A stretch of 64,000 nt of DNA from Macrolepiota albuminosa (GCA_027475525.1 JAMWFC010000044.1:931340-995339), one strand, 5' to 3'. Positions 45,845-58,362 are shown, counted from the first letter of the stretch. Notes: generated from the letters alone by a model not told the origin. Program-made: numbers and translations.

Positions 45845-48760
45845 AATTTCTTGATATACAATATTTGTTGTTCTTTGTAATGTATTTTCTAGTAATAAAA
45901 TGACTTTGATACAATTACCTGATGTGCATTGAGAAAGTGCCACATAAAGCTGCTCATGTGAAAAAACTTGTGATTGAAGATTCAATCCAACATGTTTAAC
46001 TGATTGGCCTTGTAATTTGTTTATAGTTATAGCAAATGCTAAACAAATAGGAAATTGTCTTCTTCACAATGGAATAGGAAGATCTTTTTCAGATGCATCA
46101 AGATTGATTTTTGGAATAAAAACAGAAGATCCTGCAAATTTAGCATTACTACTGATAATTTGACACTGCAAAATACAACAACCAATATTTGTAACTATCA
46201 TTCTTGTTCCACTGCAAAGACCTTTAGATGGATCAAGGTTTCAAAAAAGCATGACTGTAACACCAATTTTTGAAACTAATTTTGCCAAGGTAATCCACTT
46301 GTAGTCAAAGAGTTAAAATATTCCATAGGATATGATAGAAATATATTGTTATTAGGAGATTCAAAATGTACAAAATCTGCACTTCATAATATTTTTCTTC
46401 ACCTAAAAATTGGTTAAGGACCTTTAAGTTAATATCATCTACATTAGAATTTGTACATGAAAGAATTGTTCAATCTAGATAATATTGATCATTATAAGCA
46501 TGTGCAATGTCAGGATAAGTAGATGTAATTAATTCTTTAATTGAGTTATCATTGCACATCATTGTTTCTGGAATTTAAATTGTTTCTCCAGACCCTAAAT
46601 TTTTTCCTGCACCAATATCCAATAACCAAGCTGCATAAGCAATATTTTCTGGAGTTTGTTCTAAATGCATGTTTTGAACTAAATAAAATACTTCAATGTC
46701 CTTCTACAATCTTCCTTTGCTTAAAGATTTGCTTAAAGAAGCAGCAATGATCTGTTACCTCAATCCTCTTGGAATGACAAGTAATGTTTGTCAGAAATCT
46801 CCTCCAAAAACTCTAGTAATTCCATCAAATAGCTTGTTATTATTTAGAATATCTTGATCTACAAAATCAATAGCATTTTTATGTTGCATTAGAACTTCAT
46901 CTCAGATTATAAGTTTTGTTTGTATTATAATGATATGATGCTGTACCAGCAGTTAGAAATACAACATGCACCAGAAGTCAAAATAAACATTTAATTATAA
47001 GGCTGAAAACTGTAAGCCTTTTAGTAGCAGTCTCAACAAATTATATCTCTAAAAATACTCTAATAAATATACAGAAAGTACAGAATAAAAGAGCAGAAAC
47101 CAGCTCAAGCTATCAATTCAATAATAGTACAGCCACTATTATGGGAAAGGAAAGCATGGAGCTGGCAGATAGAGTGAAATAGAATCAAATTGTAATGATC
47201 TGGATAAAAAAAAATTGATCTAAGAATGCCCAATTTGGCATAACTAAAAGGAAAAAAGAGAAAAAAGAATGGAAGAATGCTAAAAGAAGCATGGAATGCA
47301 GAGAAGAATTCAAAGAAAAAAGAAGGATTTATAAATAGAATTGAGTGAAAAGAAGCAGAGACAAATAAGGAAAGAACAATTAAAAATAACAAAGATGAAT
47401 GGTAGAATAAGACACTAAATAGTGGCATCAAAACAAGCATCTAAAAAGAGAAACTAGACTAATAAATATATTATTGATGTTAAAGAGTCTACAACAAAGA
47501 GTCATATATAGTGAGTGGTCTGTGCACTGTAAAAAAGATATAAATAATGCAAGTAGAATAGAAAATAATTAGGCAATTGATAGGCAAAGGCTTAGTGGTT
47601 TTTAGAAAGTGAATAACTTAAGCTGGAGTTTGTTAAAAACATCATATTAGAAAGCAATTAATAGGCAAAAGCTCAGTAGTTTCTAAAGAGTGAATCACTG
47701 AGGCTAGAGTTTGTTAAAACCCTCATATAAAAAGGCAATTAATAGGCAAAGGCTTGTTAGTTCCTAGGAAGTGAATCGCTTAAGCTGGAATTTGTTAAGA
47801 AACCTCTACATTTCAGAGTATTGTATATATTCTAATAAGTAATCTTTTTCAACACATCAAGTTTATCATTAAGCATCAATATGGATTAGAGGCAACTTTT
47901 TAAGACTACAAAAAAGCCCCAAAACTATAGTAATACTTGTACTCCAAGTATTATAATAACTTGATGTAAATTTGTTTCTTGTTTAATATTTGTAACAAAA
48001 GTATCTATAGCAGAAATTAATATTTTAAAATATAAATAAACAGTATGACCACTTTCTAGTAGCAAAAGAGCTATAATGCAATATTTTTATTAGAACAAAT
48101 AGTAGCAGCTAAAGTATTGCAAACAAAAGTCTTTTCACATTTATTTGCATTGTAAAAAAAATAATTTTTTCAGAATTATTATTTATGGAGTCTATAACAG
48201 CATTGAAAATATCCAACTGTTTAGTATTGAACTTGGCTTTGTTTTTATTAATAGTTTTTTTCAATGCTTTAACATTATAATTTAACTCATTTTGTAATAG
48301 CCAATTATCAGAAATATCATTTTACATTTCATTCTCAGAAAGTCTTGTAAATAATAGCATATTTAGAAAATCTTTCAAAATTTTTCTTGAATGTATTAAA
48401 TTTTTATTACTAAAATAAAGACCATAATCATTTATCTTTTATTTTTCAAAATATCAACTTCAATGTTGTTTTATTCTTTTCAATCTGCATTGAAGATCAT
48501 TACAGATATATTGTTTGAAGTAATTCTAAAGATCTTTAAAAGTAGTAAGAGCACAGTAAAGTAAAATAGTATAAAAGAATAATCAAAGAGTTGTTTCTAT
48601 TTGCATTGAAGCAGCTTTACTTAAACATTGGTCTATTTTGCATCATCTTCTAAAAGATTATAGATATTGCATGCTTTTTTATAAGTTTCATATTCAATGC
48701 TATTAACTGTTTTTAATTCAATCTATGATGTAGCATTCATTACATTAGTTAGAAGCATTC
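45845..48760 (-). pseudogene. Helitron Pif1-like helicase
   Basis: 5'-3' DNA helicase that would unwind the donor strand. On the - strand: ACNIYNLLEDD and QLFDYSFILFYF (48660-48590), TKQLDIFNAVIDSI and a ruined Walker A (NANKCEKTF, about 48170), ESGHTVYLYFKILI (48060), then after the interrupting block FGGDFxQTLLVIPRG (46840), [41 protein letters not shown] (46030) and [14 protein letters not shown] (45940). Many stops. The loss of the Walker A glycines means no ATPase activity. Confidence 0.82.
47574..47816. repeat. Three tandem units of about 80 bp
   Basis: Units begin CAATTRATAGGCAAA at 47574, 47656 and 47736 and share AAGTGAATNRCTTAAGCTGG and TTTGTTAA. They lie in the block that interrupts the Helitron helicase. 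Confidence 0.85.
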
Positions 48761-49249
48761 AAAAATAAAATCTCTTTTTTTAAAAAAGAAAGCAAAATAT
48801 ATTTTTTCAATTGCATATTCTCTTTGCTGATTTTTCTGACTTTGTATTTTTGCTTTATATACAAATTTTGTAAGAACATTTTGATAAATAGTATTATTAT
48901 TTAGAAATTTTTTATTAGCTTTAAATCAAACAGTCAAAGCAGTTTTTCCTAATTTTCTCTAGCAGCAACAGCTTTTTAAAATTTATTATTTTGATAAAAA
49001 AAAACTTTATGTTAACTTTTTAAATATACAAAAAGACAATAAACAGAAAGCTTTTGAATATGCATATTAAATTCAAAATATGCCAGCATGTTTCAGAAGC
49101 TAAGATATATCAAGCATTTAAATGTTCTTTAAATTCATCTCTTTGATTTGGCTTTTTGAAAATTTTCAATGTAATATGATTATGTCTCTTTTATAAATAT
49201 ATTTGATTGCTTCAACTAATGCATATATTTCAACATTGTTGTGGCATTA

Positions 49250-49900
49250 ATATTTTGCTGGAAGATAAGAATTATATAATATAATATTATAATTATTATA
49301 AAAATGACTATTTTTTTTACAAAATAACAATTATTATTAAGTTGAGCATATGAAAGATATTCATTATCATTAAAATAAATTGTTTTTCAAAAATTTTTAA
49401 ATGTTTTTGAAATATTTTCTATTTATAATATATTTAGCATCTGGCTTTATATTTTTACATAAACTATAAATCATATTTATAGTAATTATTTTATAAAGTT
49501 CAGATCAAGTAACTAGATCAGAAATTTAAGCTAAAATTGTAAAATCAATTTGTGTTGCATCTTGAATTCTATGCTGAATATTAAAATATACATAGGTAGT
49601 AAATTTCTTTTCTAAAATTCAATAGTGTGCATATGTACTACTACATTTCTAAAAATACCATCTTTAATTTTTTTTAAAATAGCATTTTTCTTTAGTTCAA
49701 AAATATGTGCAACAATATCAGATCAACCAGCAACTATTTGCTTTTTTTCATTAATAGTAGATTTTTTAAAAGAGCTTCTTTAATTTCAGTCCACTTCAGA
49801 TTTGCAGTCATAGTCATAAAAATATCAAGTTTTTGAAAATATCTACAAATAGCTATAAAGTTTTAAAAAGTTATTGCATTTGTTTTTCACTTCTAGTATA
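49250..49900 (-). pseudogene. Helitron Rep (helitron-like N) domain
   Basis: Gives FDIFMTMTANPKWTEIKEAL, VAHIFELKKNAILKKI and HTIEFQKRNLLPMYILIF, the core of the Helitron replication initiator. In the last block the family has H-x-H where this copy reads PMY, so the metal-binding histidines are lost. The catalytic tyrosines further downstream were not found. Sequence up to about 50100 probably belongs to the same frame but is too decayed to read. Confidence 0.75.
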
Positions 49901-50110
49901 AGATGCAAAAAAAAATAACACAATGGCTTTAATGTAGTAATTTTTTACCTTTAGCAACAGCATTAACAACATCTTGATATACTTCAGCTCTAATTTTTTT
50001 TAATTATATAGGCATAAAATATTAATAAATTTAATATTATGCTTTTCAAGTTTATTTATATAAAGTTGTATTCTTTATAAAAGCAAAGCATTTCTCTGTT
50101 GAGCTTTGAA

Positions 50111-50611
50111 TTAATAAATCTCTATTGTCTATATACAATGTCCTTTATTGGAGGTAGCTACCCTACTATGAAATAGAGGCATCTGAGATCCTCTTCACAC
50201 TAATGTACAATACCCCCATGAAAAAAAGAACAGAATATGTAGGTAAAGTAATAAAATAAACAGACGTAATATGCAAACAGTAAATAAAACAGTAAATAAT
50301 ATATCAGATAAAGATAAGTGAGTGCTTTAAATAAAAATGCAATTAGCATAGTACATGTGAGGTGGTGGTTCCAATTCAACTATACCATGTCACACTTTAA
50401 TCACATTACAAAATATATGCTACATCATCTTGTGTCTCCTTTCTGTATCATTTCATTTTATAACTATTTCTGCATAATATATTGCATTATAAAATTGCCT
50501 TAAATTAATAAATTTCTATTGTTTATATATGATGTCCTTTGTTGAGGATAGCTGCCCTACCATGAAATAGGAATGTCTGAGATCCTCTTTGCACTAATGT
50601 ACAATACCTCC
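50111..50611. repeat. 106-bp direct repeat flanking 290 bp
   Basis: 50111-50216 and 50505-50611 share TTAATAAAT, GTCCTTT, GGTAGCTACCCTACTATGAA-type and CTGAGATCCTCTT words at about 85 percent. The spacer has no recognised content. This could be LTRs of a very short element or a local duplication. Confidence 0.75.
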
Positions 50612-50686
50612 AATTTGCAGTAATTAAGATGATGACATGACACAAGCTGAACGAAGAAAGCGATGAGGATCTAATCTCCCCAAAGG

Positions 50687-51100
50687 CTAATGGTAATCAA
50701 AATAGGACATAACCGGCTTCAGAAGTTCAACATACATAGATGCTACAAGTTCTAAAGATCTCCAGTATCGCAAAAATATGTTAGATGACCATCTTCCTAA
50801 GAACCTCATCACATCTGGTGGAATACCTTGCAGCAACAACATAGTAGTACCACTGGTGCAGAAACAGTGTCCCATTATTTGAGGTCCGTTGAACAGCTCA
50901 ATGATGGAGTTAAATTTCCTCAACATATGTCACAGCATTAGACCAACCATCTGATCAGAAGAGGATCAAAAAGCTGTGACTATATCTCCCAACAAACAAT
51001 TATTAATATGTGCATGATTCTCCAATGTGAAGATAGGATCAAGCTGATTCTGATGTGTAACCAAAACAGTCTCCTTTTTGGTGTCTCCTTGCTTAGTCTT
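50687..51100 (-). pseudogene. Tyrosine recombinase, C-terminal fragment (Crypton-like)
   Basis: Catalytic end of a tyrosine recombinase: MGHCFCTSGTTMLLLQG, then GIPPDVMRFLGRWSSNIFLRYW. The box normally H-x-x-R reads H-C-F-C, that is CGT to TGT at the catalytic arginine. The distal W/H position (GRWSS) and the nucleophile region (RYW) are kept. Upstream pieces to 51100 (THQNQLDPIFTLENHAHINN) fit the same family. The enzyme is inactive. Such proteins are common repeats in agaricomycetes and are related to Crypton-type elements. Confidence 0.75.
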
Positions 51101-51257
51101 TAGTAAATGGAGTATACAAGTACCTGTTACACTGGAAGTTCCAAAATGTTTCCATGTAGGAGTCAGAGCAGCGTCGAAGTTCTACTCAGTTCTTGGACAT
51201 ATCTCTCTTATGCAGATTTGTGTCTAAAAAGAAGTGGTCACAATTGCTTAAATATAT

Positions 51258-51587
51258 GTGTCTTCAGGATCTGCAAAATTCAATTTGTCACAAACTATAG
51301 TTAGCACGTCGGACAATACTGGAGGCCATGTTTTTTTAATAGATTCAGGCGGTCATATATTCTCAGAATTTTTCAATGTATACTTCAGTCAAAATAATCC
51401 TAGCCAAGGCAAATTGTTTTGTATATGCCATGCTTTGATTGCTGAAATCTTTGCTGATGCTATTCCTCCTGCTTTAGATCCCACCATGAAAGCAGCAAAA
51501 GCACAGAGTAAGTTTTCAGAGCTCAGATGCATAGTTGAAAGATTAATGCCTCAAGCACAACAGAAAGTAAAAAATTCTTTGACATAA
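51258..51587 (+). CDS. Small hypothetical ORF
   Basis: 109 codons (NTGGHVFLIDSGGHIF ... FCICHALIAEIFADAIPPALDPT), no recognised domain. It is divergent from the recombinase fragment and ends 30 bases before a solo LTR. It may be part of a larger decayed element. The real start is uncertain. Confidence 0.25.
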   Translation: MSSGSAKFNLSQTIVSTSDNTGGHVFLIDSGGHIFSEFFNVYFSQNNPSQGKLFCICHALIAEIFADAIPPALDPTMKAAKAQSKFSELRCIVERLMPQAQQKVKNSLT

Positions 51588-51617
51588 ATGTTGTATCTAT
51601 TCAGAGTAGATGCTGAC

Positions 51618-52166
51618 TGTCAGGTTCTGCTGAGTCGGGGGCTTTCCGGGAAAGCAATCACCCTTACAATGCGGATTTGACCTACGGATACTCGGGTGTC
51701 TGGAACTCCAGGGCTAGGACTCTGGGGTTCAAGACGTGGACAGGGGTAATCTCAGGAGAGGGGCCTTGGTCCGGGGGTTTTGGGTTGTGAGTAGCTGGGG
51801 GTAGGGAGGGGGGTCGAGTCGTGAACCAGAGGTTCTAAGACGAGACCAAGTCAGTAAGTTAAAGTTGCAAAGTGCATACCGATCTTAGAGCACGCGATTA
51901 TCCAAGCATGCCAGTCAAGCGTGCCAGTCAATGCGTACCAGTCAAACAGAGGGCACGCAACAATCTAAGAAATGCAAATATAATATCAAGACTAACAAAT
52001 ACAACAGGGAACTACGCTATAAGTACTACGGGACCGGGTCTCGGTGCGTGTGATGGCAGTGTCGGTAGTCATGATGGTGGGGCGTGTTCTGTGGGGTCAA
52101 AGGGAGGGTCCTGGATGGTGTTCCGGGGGTGTCCTGGGGCAGGTCTGGAGGGGAGGGGTCGTGACA
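51618..52166 (+). repeat. Solo LTR, CG-rich (young)
   Basis: 549 bp bounded by TGTCA and TGACA. A CG-depleted, truncated copy lies at 59520-59910. No internal retroelement domain lies next to either. No exact target duplication is visible. Inside are ACCAGTCAA words repeated three to four times near 51915. Confidence 0.65.
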
Positions 52167-53698
52167 TGAACTATGTCTTGTTTTTATCTTGTACTTAGCT
52201 TGTCAATCTATTTCTTTCTCCCTAGACATCTCTCTTCAATCTTTTTTAGTCTTCTAGTTTTTTTTTCAGTGTTTTTCTGTTTTTCTGAACTCTGTTCCAC
52301 TTCTATCAACTCTAACCTTAGTCCAGGACCCCATTCTTGGACTCACTTTACTCCCTGAGACTCTGCATGAGTCTTGAAAAATTCCTGCATCTCATCAGTA
52401 TCTCTAGATCACATTCTTCTCAACTTTGTAGGTTTGGAGCTGCCTCTGCAGATGCCTAGTAAAAATCCACTTACAGTTGGAAGCCATTGTTATCAGCAGA
52501 ATCTGATAGTAAATAGCTGTAAATAATATGAATAAATAATACCATTATTTATCTTAAGGCTTAGTGTAATGAAGCAAGCTATTACATATTCCCTCATAAA
52601 ATCACAGAGGTCTCACAATAAAAGGATAAGGGAGGGCAGAAAAATAAGTGAAATGAAAAATGAAGGGTAGTAACTAGCATCTGACCTATGAATCTATACT
52701 AGGATTTGAAGAATTACCCCTATATTGAAGTATTAGGATTGATGATCCTATGGTAAAAAACAGTATGCTATTTGTAGCAACACAATTGTCCAACTCACAT
52801 GCATATAGTTATGATGCACAAAAGTTGCTGAGTGGTTCAATGTATGGCTACCAAGCCAGGCAATGTATTGGGCATCATGTAAATACTTACTTCAGGGCAT
52901 AGCAGAGATTTTTGGAGAAACATCTATTAGAAACAGTTCATGTGGTTTTTAACAAGTGTTTCTCTAAAAGAATCTTGTATAAAAATTGCCTAATTAAGGA
53001 AATTTTTATAAATGTTTCTGGAGAAACACTTGTTAGAAATCACATGACCTGTTTTTAATGAATGTTTCTCTAGAAATCTTTGGCATGCCCTGAAGTGACT
53101 GAGTGGTGTGGCAAAGTCAGAGAAAAGTCACCAAGGAGTAGGTGCCAAGAACTTGAAGTGAATAAAGGTTTTAAGTGTAAGTGTTTTCATTGATAATAAA
53201 GTTGAGTCAATGAGATGCTTAGTGTATGTTAAAGCTTATATGCTTTGCTATAGGTGATAGATGTGTAGGGTTCCATAACATAGGTTTGCCAACAAAGCAG
53301 TGGAGTGGCAAGAGACTGCAGCAGCAGACATGATAAACAGATATTCATTTCACTTTGCTGGTTGGTGTAATGCTTTCACAGATAATCCCAGATTCTCTGT
53401 AAGCTATCAAAGTTGACAATGGCTTCATGCTGAGTATACTTGATTGTGTTTCAAATTGATCCAATTTGTTCATATTTTTAATGCACATGTTCCCAGGTTG
53501 AAAATTCCTTTGACTACATCACCTTCATTAAATTGTCTCCTTCTTTAAAATGAGTCTTGGGAAACTCATCTCTGTTGAGGAAACTGACAAGCTTCAGCAA
53601 AATGGAGGCCCGCAGTAGTCATGAGCATTTGTCATAACTCGTATGTTTTATACTTCAATCAAACAATCAACTTGATATATCACAACCGTAGATACAAG
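52167..53698. other. Spacer with one hairpin element, no recognised gene
   Basis: Apart from the MITE-like element at 52889-53096 no domain-bearing frame was found. The last 100 bases are the 3' flank of the O-methyltransferase gene. Confidence 0.5.
52889..53096. mobile_element. MITE-like full-length hairpin, 208 bp
   Basis: Both ends read ACTTCAGGGCAT, and the arms of about 98 bp pair along their length at about 85 percent around a loop near CCTAATTAAGG. There is no coding capacity. The first 21 bases also occur at 44852. The target duplication is unclear (no convincing TA or longer). Confidence 0.75.
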
Positions 53699-55599
53699 TC
53701 AAGAAGGTACTGCTTCGACTGATTGTAAAAATGTTCCATCGCTATCTTGACAATAAACGTGTATGGCCTTCCAACCAGTGCTGAGAAGTAGCTCATGAAC
53801 GTGGCGAGTGGTACGCTCTTGGGAGTTGCAGATGGTAAACATCTACAAGAAGATCCATAAGGAACAGAGTGGAACAACAACTGACAAAGTACTTACAATC
53901 ATGTCAGCATGGTAGTTCAGCTGGTTCACGGCGCCATAGTTAGCAAGCAGCGGTGCAGGTGCCTCATGGGAGACACAGCCCGGGATATTTAAAGCATCAT
54001 CACCATTGTTTGAATCGTGACAAACAAATGGTGTGAGCCATCCGACCACCAGGAGCCTCGTGTTCTCTTGCGCAGCAGCACGGAGTTGAGTAAGGAATTT
54101 GATACAGTACTCATCGGACCAGTCGTGGAGTACTTGCTTCAGCAAAAATACCGAAACGTTACGATCTTTTGGTTGAGGGGCAAAAAAATCTTGTGCTATT
54201 ATAGATGTGCGCAGAGGATCACCATTGAACACCTAGCAATAACAATGCAAACACTTACCTTCGAGCGTAACTTTCGCATTCGGAAGATTCTTGTGCCAGA
54301 ACTAAATTAAATTGTCGTGACGTAAAGACTTATTTATATTAATTCAGCGAGTAAAATAGAGTAGCTTACTTTCTGTGCATCTTGAATGACAGGGGGAAGA
54401 TCTTGGACCACGACATCTAGAGTGGGGAACTCTCGCACCAATTGAAGGGAGTCACAACCAACTCCGCCTCCAACATCAACAACGACAGAACCAGCTGGAA
54501 GCTTTTTCCAGTCGTATGCTGTTGTACCTACGTCAGTTTGATGTTATGCTTAAAAGGACATGGGTAACGAACCTTTCAAGATTGCATCGGCTGGTTGCAT
54601 GGCTTGTAATCCATGCATGCCGATGTTGAACCGGAGGGACCTCAGTTTATCACGGGCAAGAAGATCCCAGAAAGTCCCTTTGACATTGAATGCTCGAGCC
54701 AAGGACGTTGCAGTCGGATCACCAGAGTATGCAGTGGCTGGGTCAGATAACGTCTCCCAGGCGTATGCGGATGCCTTGAAACACTCATCAAGACTACATC
54801 ACCACTCTGAGATAAACTGATTATCAACATTGATGAAGACAGATGACGTACTGATGACCGGCTAAAGCAGCTATGCCAAGTGTATTTTCATGTTTAGTAT
54901 CAGGGCTGAAGGAAAATGAGATTATGGCCTGACAGACTTGAAAAGACTCACTGGGCGGTAATGTCCTGGCTGGGCTTGAGAGTATCCAACATACTGGAGA
55001 TACGAGTGTTGGCAAATACATCGGGTGTGATCTCTCGATAGATGTGATTGTTTGCGAGGTAACGCAAGAAACGCGCTTGATCAAAAATTGGCAATAATCC
55101 AAAGACCATAGGCCAGACTGCAAGACATACCTAACTTGCGTGGGTCTTGCCCATTCTTGGAAGCAATGTCGTTGACATGAAGACCCTTGAATCAAGGTTA
55201 CTAGGGTGGTCTAATAGGATGTAAGAGGAACGAACATTCGAACCAGCTTCACGCAGGATTTCGGTGACGTTGGACTCGAGACATACTCGGAGTGCAGCCG
55301 ATTTCCAGTGCTGAAGGAAAGTCAACAAGTGTAAATCTTTCGTACGAGATACATACTCCTGAAACAACGTGATACAATGAAACGTGGGGAAGCGTCACAA
55401 TGGCCTCCAGCTGTAGAGCTGCGGCGGATATGATGTTTGCAGCTTCGGCCGCGGCAGGGTTGGAACGAAAGGCTTCGGATTCAGGGGAGAAATTGGTATA
55501 TAGATCCGGGATTGAGGTCCCTGTGCTTTCACAAATATTTTCGAGTTTATCAATAGAGCTATTGATGAGACTCTGTAACTGGCGGATATGAGAAATCAT
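53699..55599 (-). CDS. SAM-dependent O-methyltransferase
   Basis: Plant-COMT/fungal sterigmatocystin-type O-methyltransferase that moves a methyl group from SAM to a hydroxyl, usually in secondary metabolism; the substrate is unknown. Ten exons (55599-55357, 55310-55236, 55185-55131, 55075-54952, 54905-54852, 54793-54573, 54527-54370, 54301-54259, 54195-53897, 53842-53699) total 1416 bases, 471 residues, no stop. Dimerisation domain with HWKSAALRVCLES and GLHVNDIASKNGQDPRKL, SAM motif VVVDVGGGVGCDS, DVVVQDLPPVI, then VFLLKQVLHDWSDEYC with the general-base H, and an SQERTTRHVHELLLSTGW end. Introns are 45-68 bp GT-AG. It stands alone between repeats. Confidence 0.93.
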
Positions 55600-56839
55600 G
55601 GTTAGAGATGATAGACAATGGTTAAGCATGTAGACATTGACGCTTATATACAATAGAAGAATCGCACGCACCATTTAGTGAAGATCAACATAGCCTGTGC
55701 AGTGGGATAGAAGCGTCTGGATATATGGCAAGAGTTATCAAAGAACATCAAACAGATCTTGAAGCTGAAGCATTATTTAGCAACAGCCGCCATATAAGTA
55801 GGTTTTTACTCTCGTTGCAATGACTCAAATCAATCTCAAATGAACAAATGCTGAAGAAAGGAAAAAAAAAACACGTTGGGAATGATACTGATAGAAGAGC
55901 AGAACTGCTTCGGTCTGATCTTTGGTAGAAATCAAGGGCCACTCGAACTCCTTGATGTTGGATGATGTGTCCGAAAAGAATTTGTAATGAGAAAGTTGTT
56001 GTCACTTTTCTCATCTTCTCCTGGATCATTCCTCTCTCCTTGAAGTCCAGCATGCAAACATTGGAGGCATTGTTCTTGGTCATTGTAGTCACAGCAGCGC
56101 ATGGGGAGGTGACAAAGGAAGAGGTTGAGGGAGAGTGAAGGCAGGACAAGAGTTTGATGATGGGGACTGATCTTGGCATCAAATGATGCTGATCAGGTCA
56201 CACTTGATCATCACAGCATCGATGGCTGACTAGGCACATTGATACCCCTTTTGATGGGCTACTTTGCTACAGTCTTTGACTGCCAATAAAACGTGGGTTT
56301 TACACGGTTTTTGCCCATGCGAAGGGGCTCATCAGAGGGCTTAACCGCTACCCTAAAGCGTCCCACAATTCTATAGAGATGTGAATTCCCTGTAGCACAT
56401 ATATGCCATGTGTCTACCCAGCATAGGATTTACTGAGGGGGAGTATAGCAGCCTGTGCATCCTGCCCGGACAGGACTGACCCAGGGACCCTGAACAGGTG
56501 GGTATTACAGGTGGGGAAGAGCATCTGGCCAAGGCCCACTTGCCACATTGGACTCCCACTCTGATGAGAGCTGAGAGCCGACACCTGGCATGCTTTGGAT
56601 TATGCTGCATGACTTTTGTAACCCATGACATTGCACATTGTGCAAGCACCCACAGGGTCCAAGCAGTTGGGTCATGATGTGCAGCATGATCGGCGTTCAC
56701 CGAAGTTGTGGCTGAAAGTACCCTTGGAAAACCTCCCTCTGTGGTGCTTGAAACACAGATATGAACAGGTCTTGTCTTGTCAAGTTGATAAATATCCTCC
56801 TCATAAATTAATATATTACTTATGATATCAATGACCTTG
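55600..56839. other. No recognised gene
   Basis: A 144-codon - strand frame (56182-55748; KNNASNVCMLDFKERGMIQ) has no recognised domain. 56190-56840 keeps CG and contains words seen nowhere else in the window. It ends where RT homology starts (56840), so it may be an insertion that truncated the family B element or that element's LTR. Confidence 0.35.
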
Positions 56840-57665
56840 CTCAGTTGATTTTTGTTACCACTTAAACCCAGGAGGACAGGCTTTGAAGTGACTGCCTGTT
56901 TGAGGGCATCAAAGGTGGTCTGCTGTGCCACATCCCAGTGACAAGGAGTGTCCTTAGTGGTGAGATTGAAGAGGGGCCAGGCATGATGTGAGAAATCCTG
57001 AATGAATCTCTGGTAGAAGTTGGTGAAGCCCAGGAAGGCCTGAACCTCCTTCTTGTTCTTGGGCTCTGGCCACTCTGCCACACCAGTCACTTTGACTGGG
57101 TTCATCTCAGTCATTCCATGGAAAATGATCAGTCCAAGGTATTCAACCTTAGTCTGCTCAAATTCAAACTTCTCTGGCTTAAAATAGAGCTGGTGTTGGC
57201 AGAGACGTTCCAGTACAATGCATGTGATTTAACAATGCTCCTCTAGAGTCTTGGTATAGATGAGGATATTATCAAGATACACATACACAACACCTTCTGC
57301 TATGAAGTCTTAGAAGATGTCATTCATCATGGTATAGAAGGTGGCTGGGCTATTAGTGAGGCTAAAGAACATCACCAGAGGCTCAAAGAGTTCATGATTT
57401 GTTTGGAATGCTGCCTTCTACTTGTCACCTTCCTTGATGTGCACATTGTTGTAGCCCTAACAGACATCCAACTTGGTGAAGTAGCATGCACCTCAGAGGT
57501 TGTTGACAAGCTCAGAAATGAGTGGTAAGAGGTAGCAATTCTTTACAGTCATTACATTCAAGACTCAATAGTCCTGAACCAGATGTAGGGATCCTTCCTT
57601 CTTCTTAATGCTGAGGTCTACTTTAGTAGACCAAGGTTTTACTACCTGCTTTAGAATGCATTTTG
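56840..57665 (-). pseudogene. pol: Family B reverse transcriptase fragment
   Basis: - strand from 57665: STKVDLSIKKKEGSLHLVQD, FTKLDVCxGYNNVHIKEG, VYVYLDNILIYTKTLEEH (catalytic YLDD read as YLDN), KVEYLGLIIFHG, then the frame 57114 down to 56850 (WPEPKNKKEVQAFLGFTNFY ... AFKQ-like KQAVTSKPVLL). It overlaps and extends the copy ending at 17838, with which it shares about 90 percent of bases. Stops and the altered catalytic box show decay. Confidence 0.85.
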
Positions 57666-58039
57666 TCCTCAAAATTTGTGCCCCTCACATGATCTTGGCT
57701 ATTGCTGTGCCTCTTCCCTTCTGGCTACTTCTACTGGCCATGTCCTCAAAATTTGCTCCCTTTTAGCTATTTTACCAGCTATTTCTACTAGCTATTACCA
57801 TCATGTCCTCAAAATTTGCTTCCTTTTGGCTATCACTATCTTTACTGGCTATTATGTGTTCTTAGATTTGCTTCTCTCTTCTGCTATCTCTGCTGAGTAA
57901 TTAATCAATTTTTTTATGTTGAAGGATCATACTTTTATTTTCTATATATCTATATATTAGGTTGTTTTTTTCTTTTACCAAGTTGAGAGATTCTGTTTTT
58001 TCTGAATATATTAAAAACTTTTTAGATTATTTTTTCTGT
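57666..58039. repeat. Imperfect repeats of TGTCCTCAAAATTTG
   Basis: The word occurs at 57664, 57741 and 57804, with GGCTATT/CTACTGGC words between. An open frame over it is low-complexity and not taken as a gene. The remainder is AT-rich with nothing recognised. Confidence 0.55.
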
Positions 58040-58362
58040 TTAATAGAATCTATATAGAATGGGACAACCATTTCGTGGGAACTATCTGATTAGTAAGGCT
58101 GACCAAGGCTGACCAAGAACCTTCCTTTTAGGGTAATAACATAAGAGTTGGCTCATTTCAGCATTAGAAATGCTTAGAAAATTCAGATAAAATCACTGAA
58201 AAATCAGAAAAAATTTGAGGCCTACTGATACACTGACTTGAGTTTTTCTGAGATTTATAAATGCTTAAAGAAATCTGAAAAATTCAAGAAAAATTCAATT
58301 TAGCTTACAATAATGCTCTGAGAGTTGAGGCAAACTGGGATTGAGCACTGAGTGGTGGAAGA

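Larger units (their letters stand above)
45170..50000 (-). mobile_element. Helitron, decayed and very AT-rich
   Basis: The - strand carries a Rep-type helitron N domain (about 49900-49250) followed by a Pif1-type helicase (48760-45845), the order expected of rolling-circle Helitrons. Downstream of the helicase, at 45180-45260, a hairpin-capable GGGGGTTTGGAGGCAAAGCCCCC-like stretch could belong to the 3' end. A 0.85-kb block (about 46980-47840) interrupts the helicase. C to T decay is extreme. Exact 5' TC and 3' CTRR ends were not fixed. Confidence 0.8.

Noticed and set aside
57664..57818. TGTCCTCAAAATTTG at 77-bp spacing (57664/57741)
   Set aside because: Only the 15-base word is shared; the rest of the units differs, so it is not one of the exact 77-bp duplications. 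The next spacing is 63.
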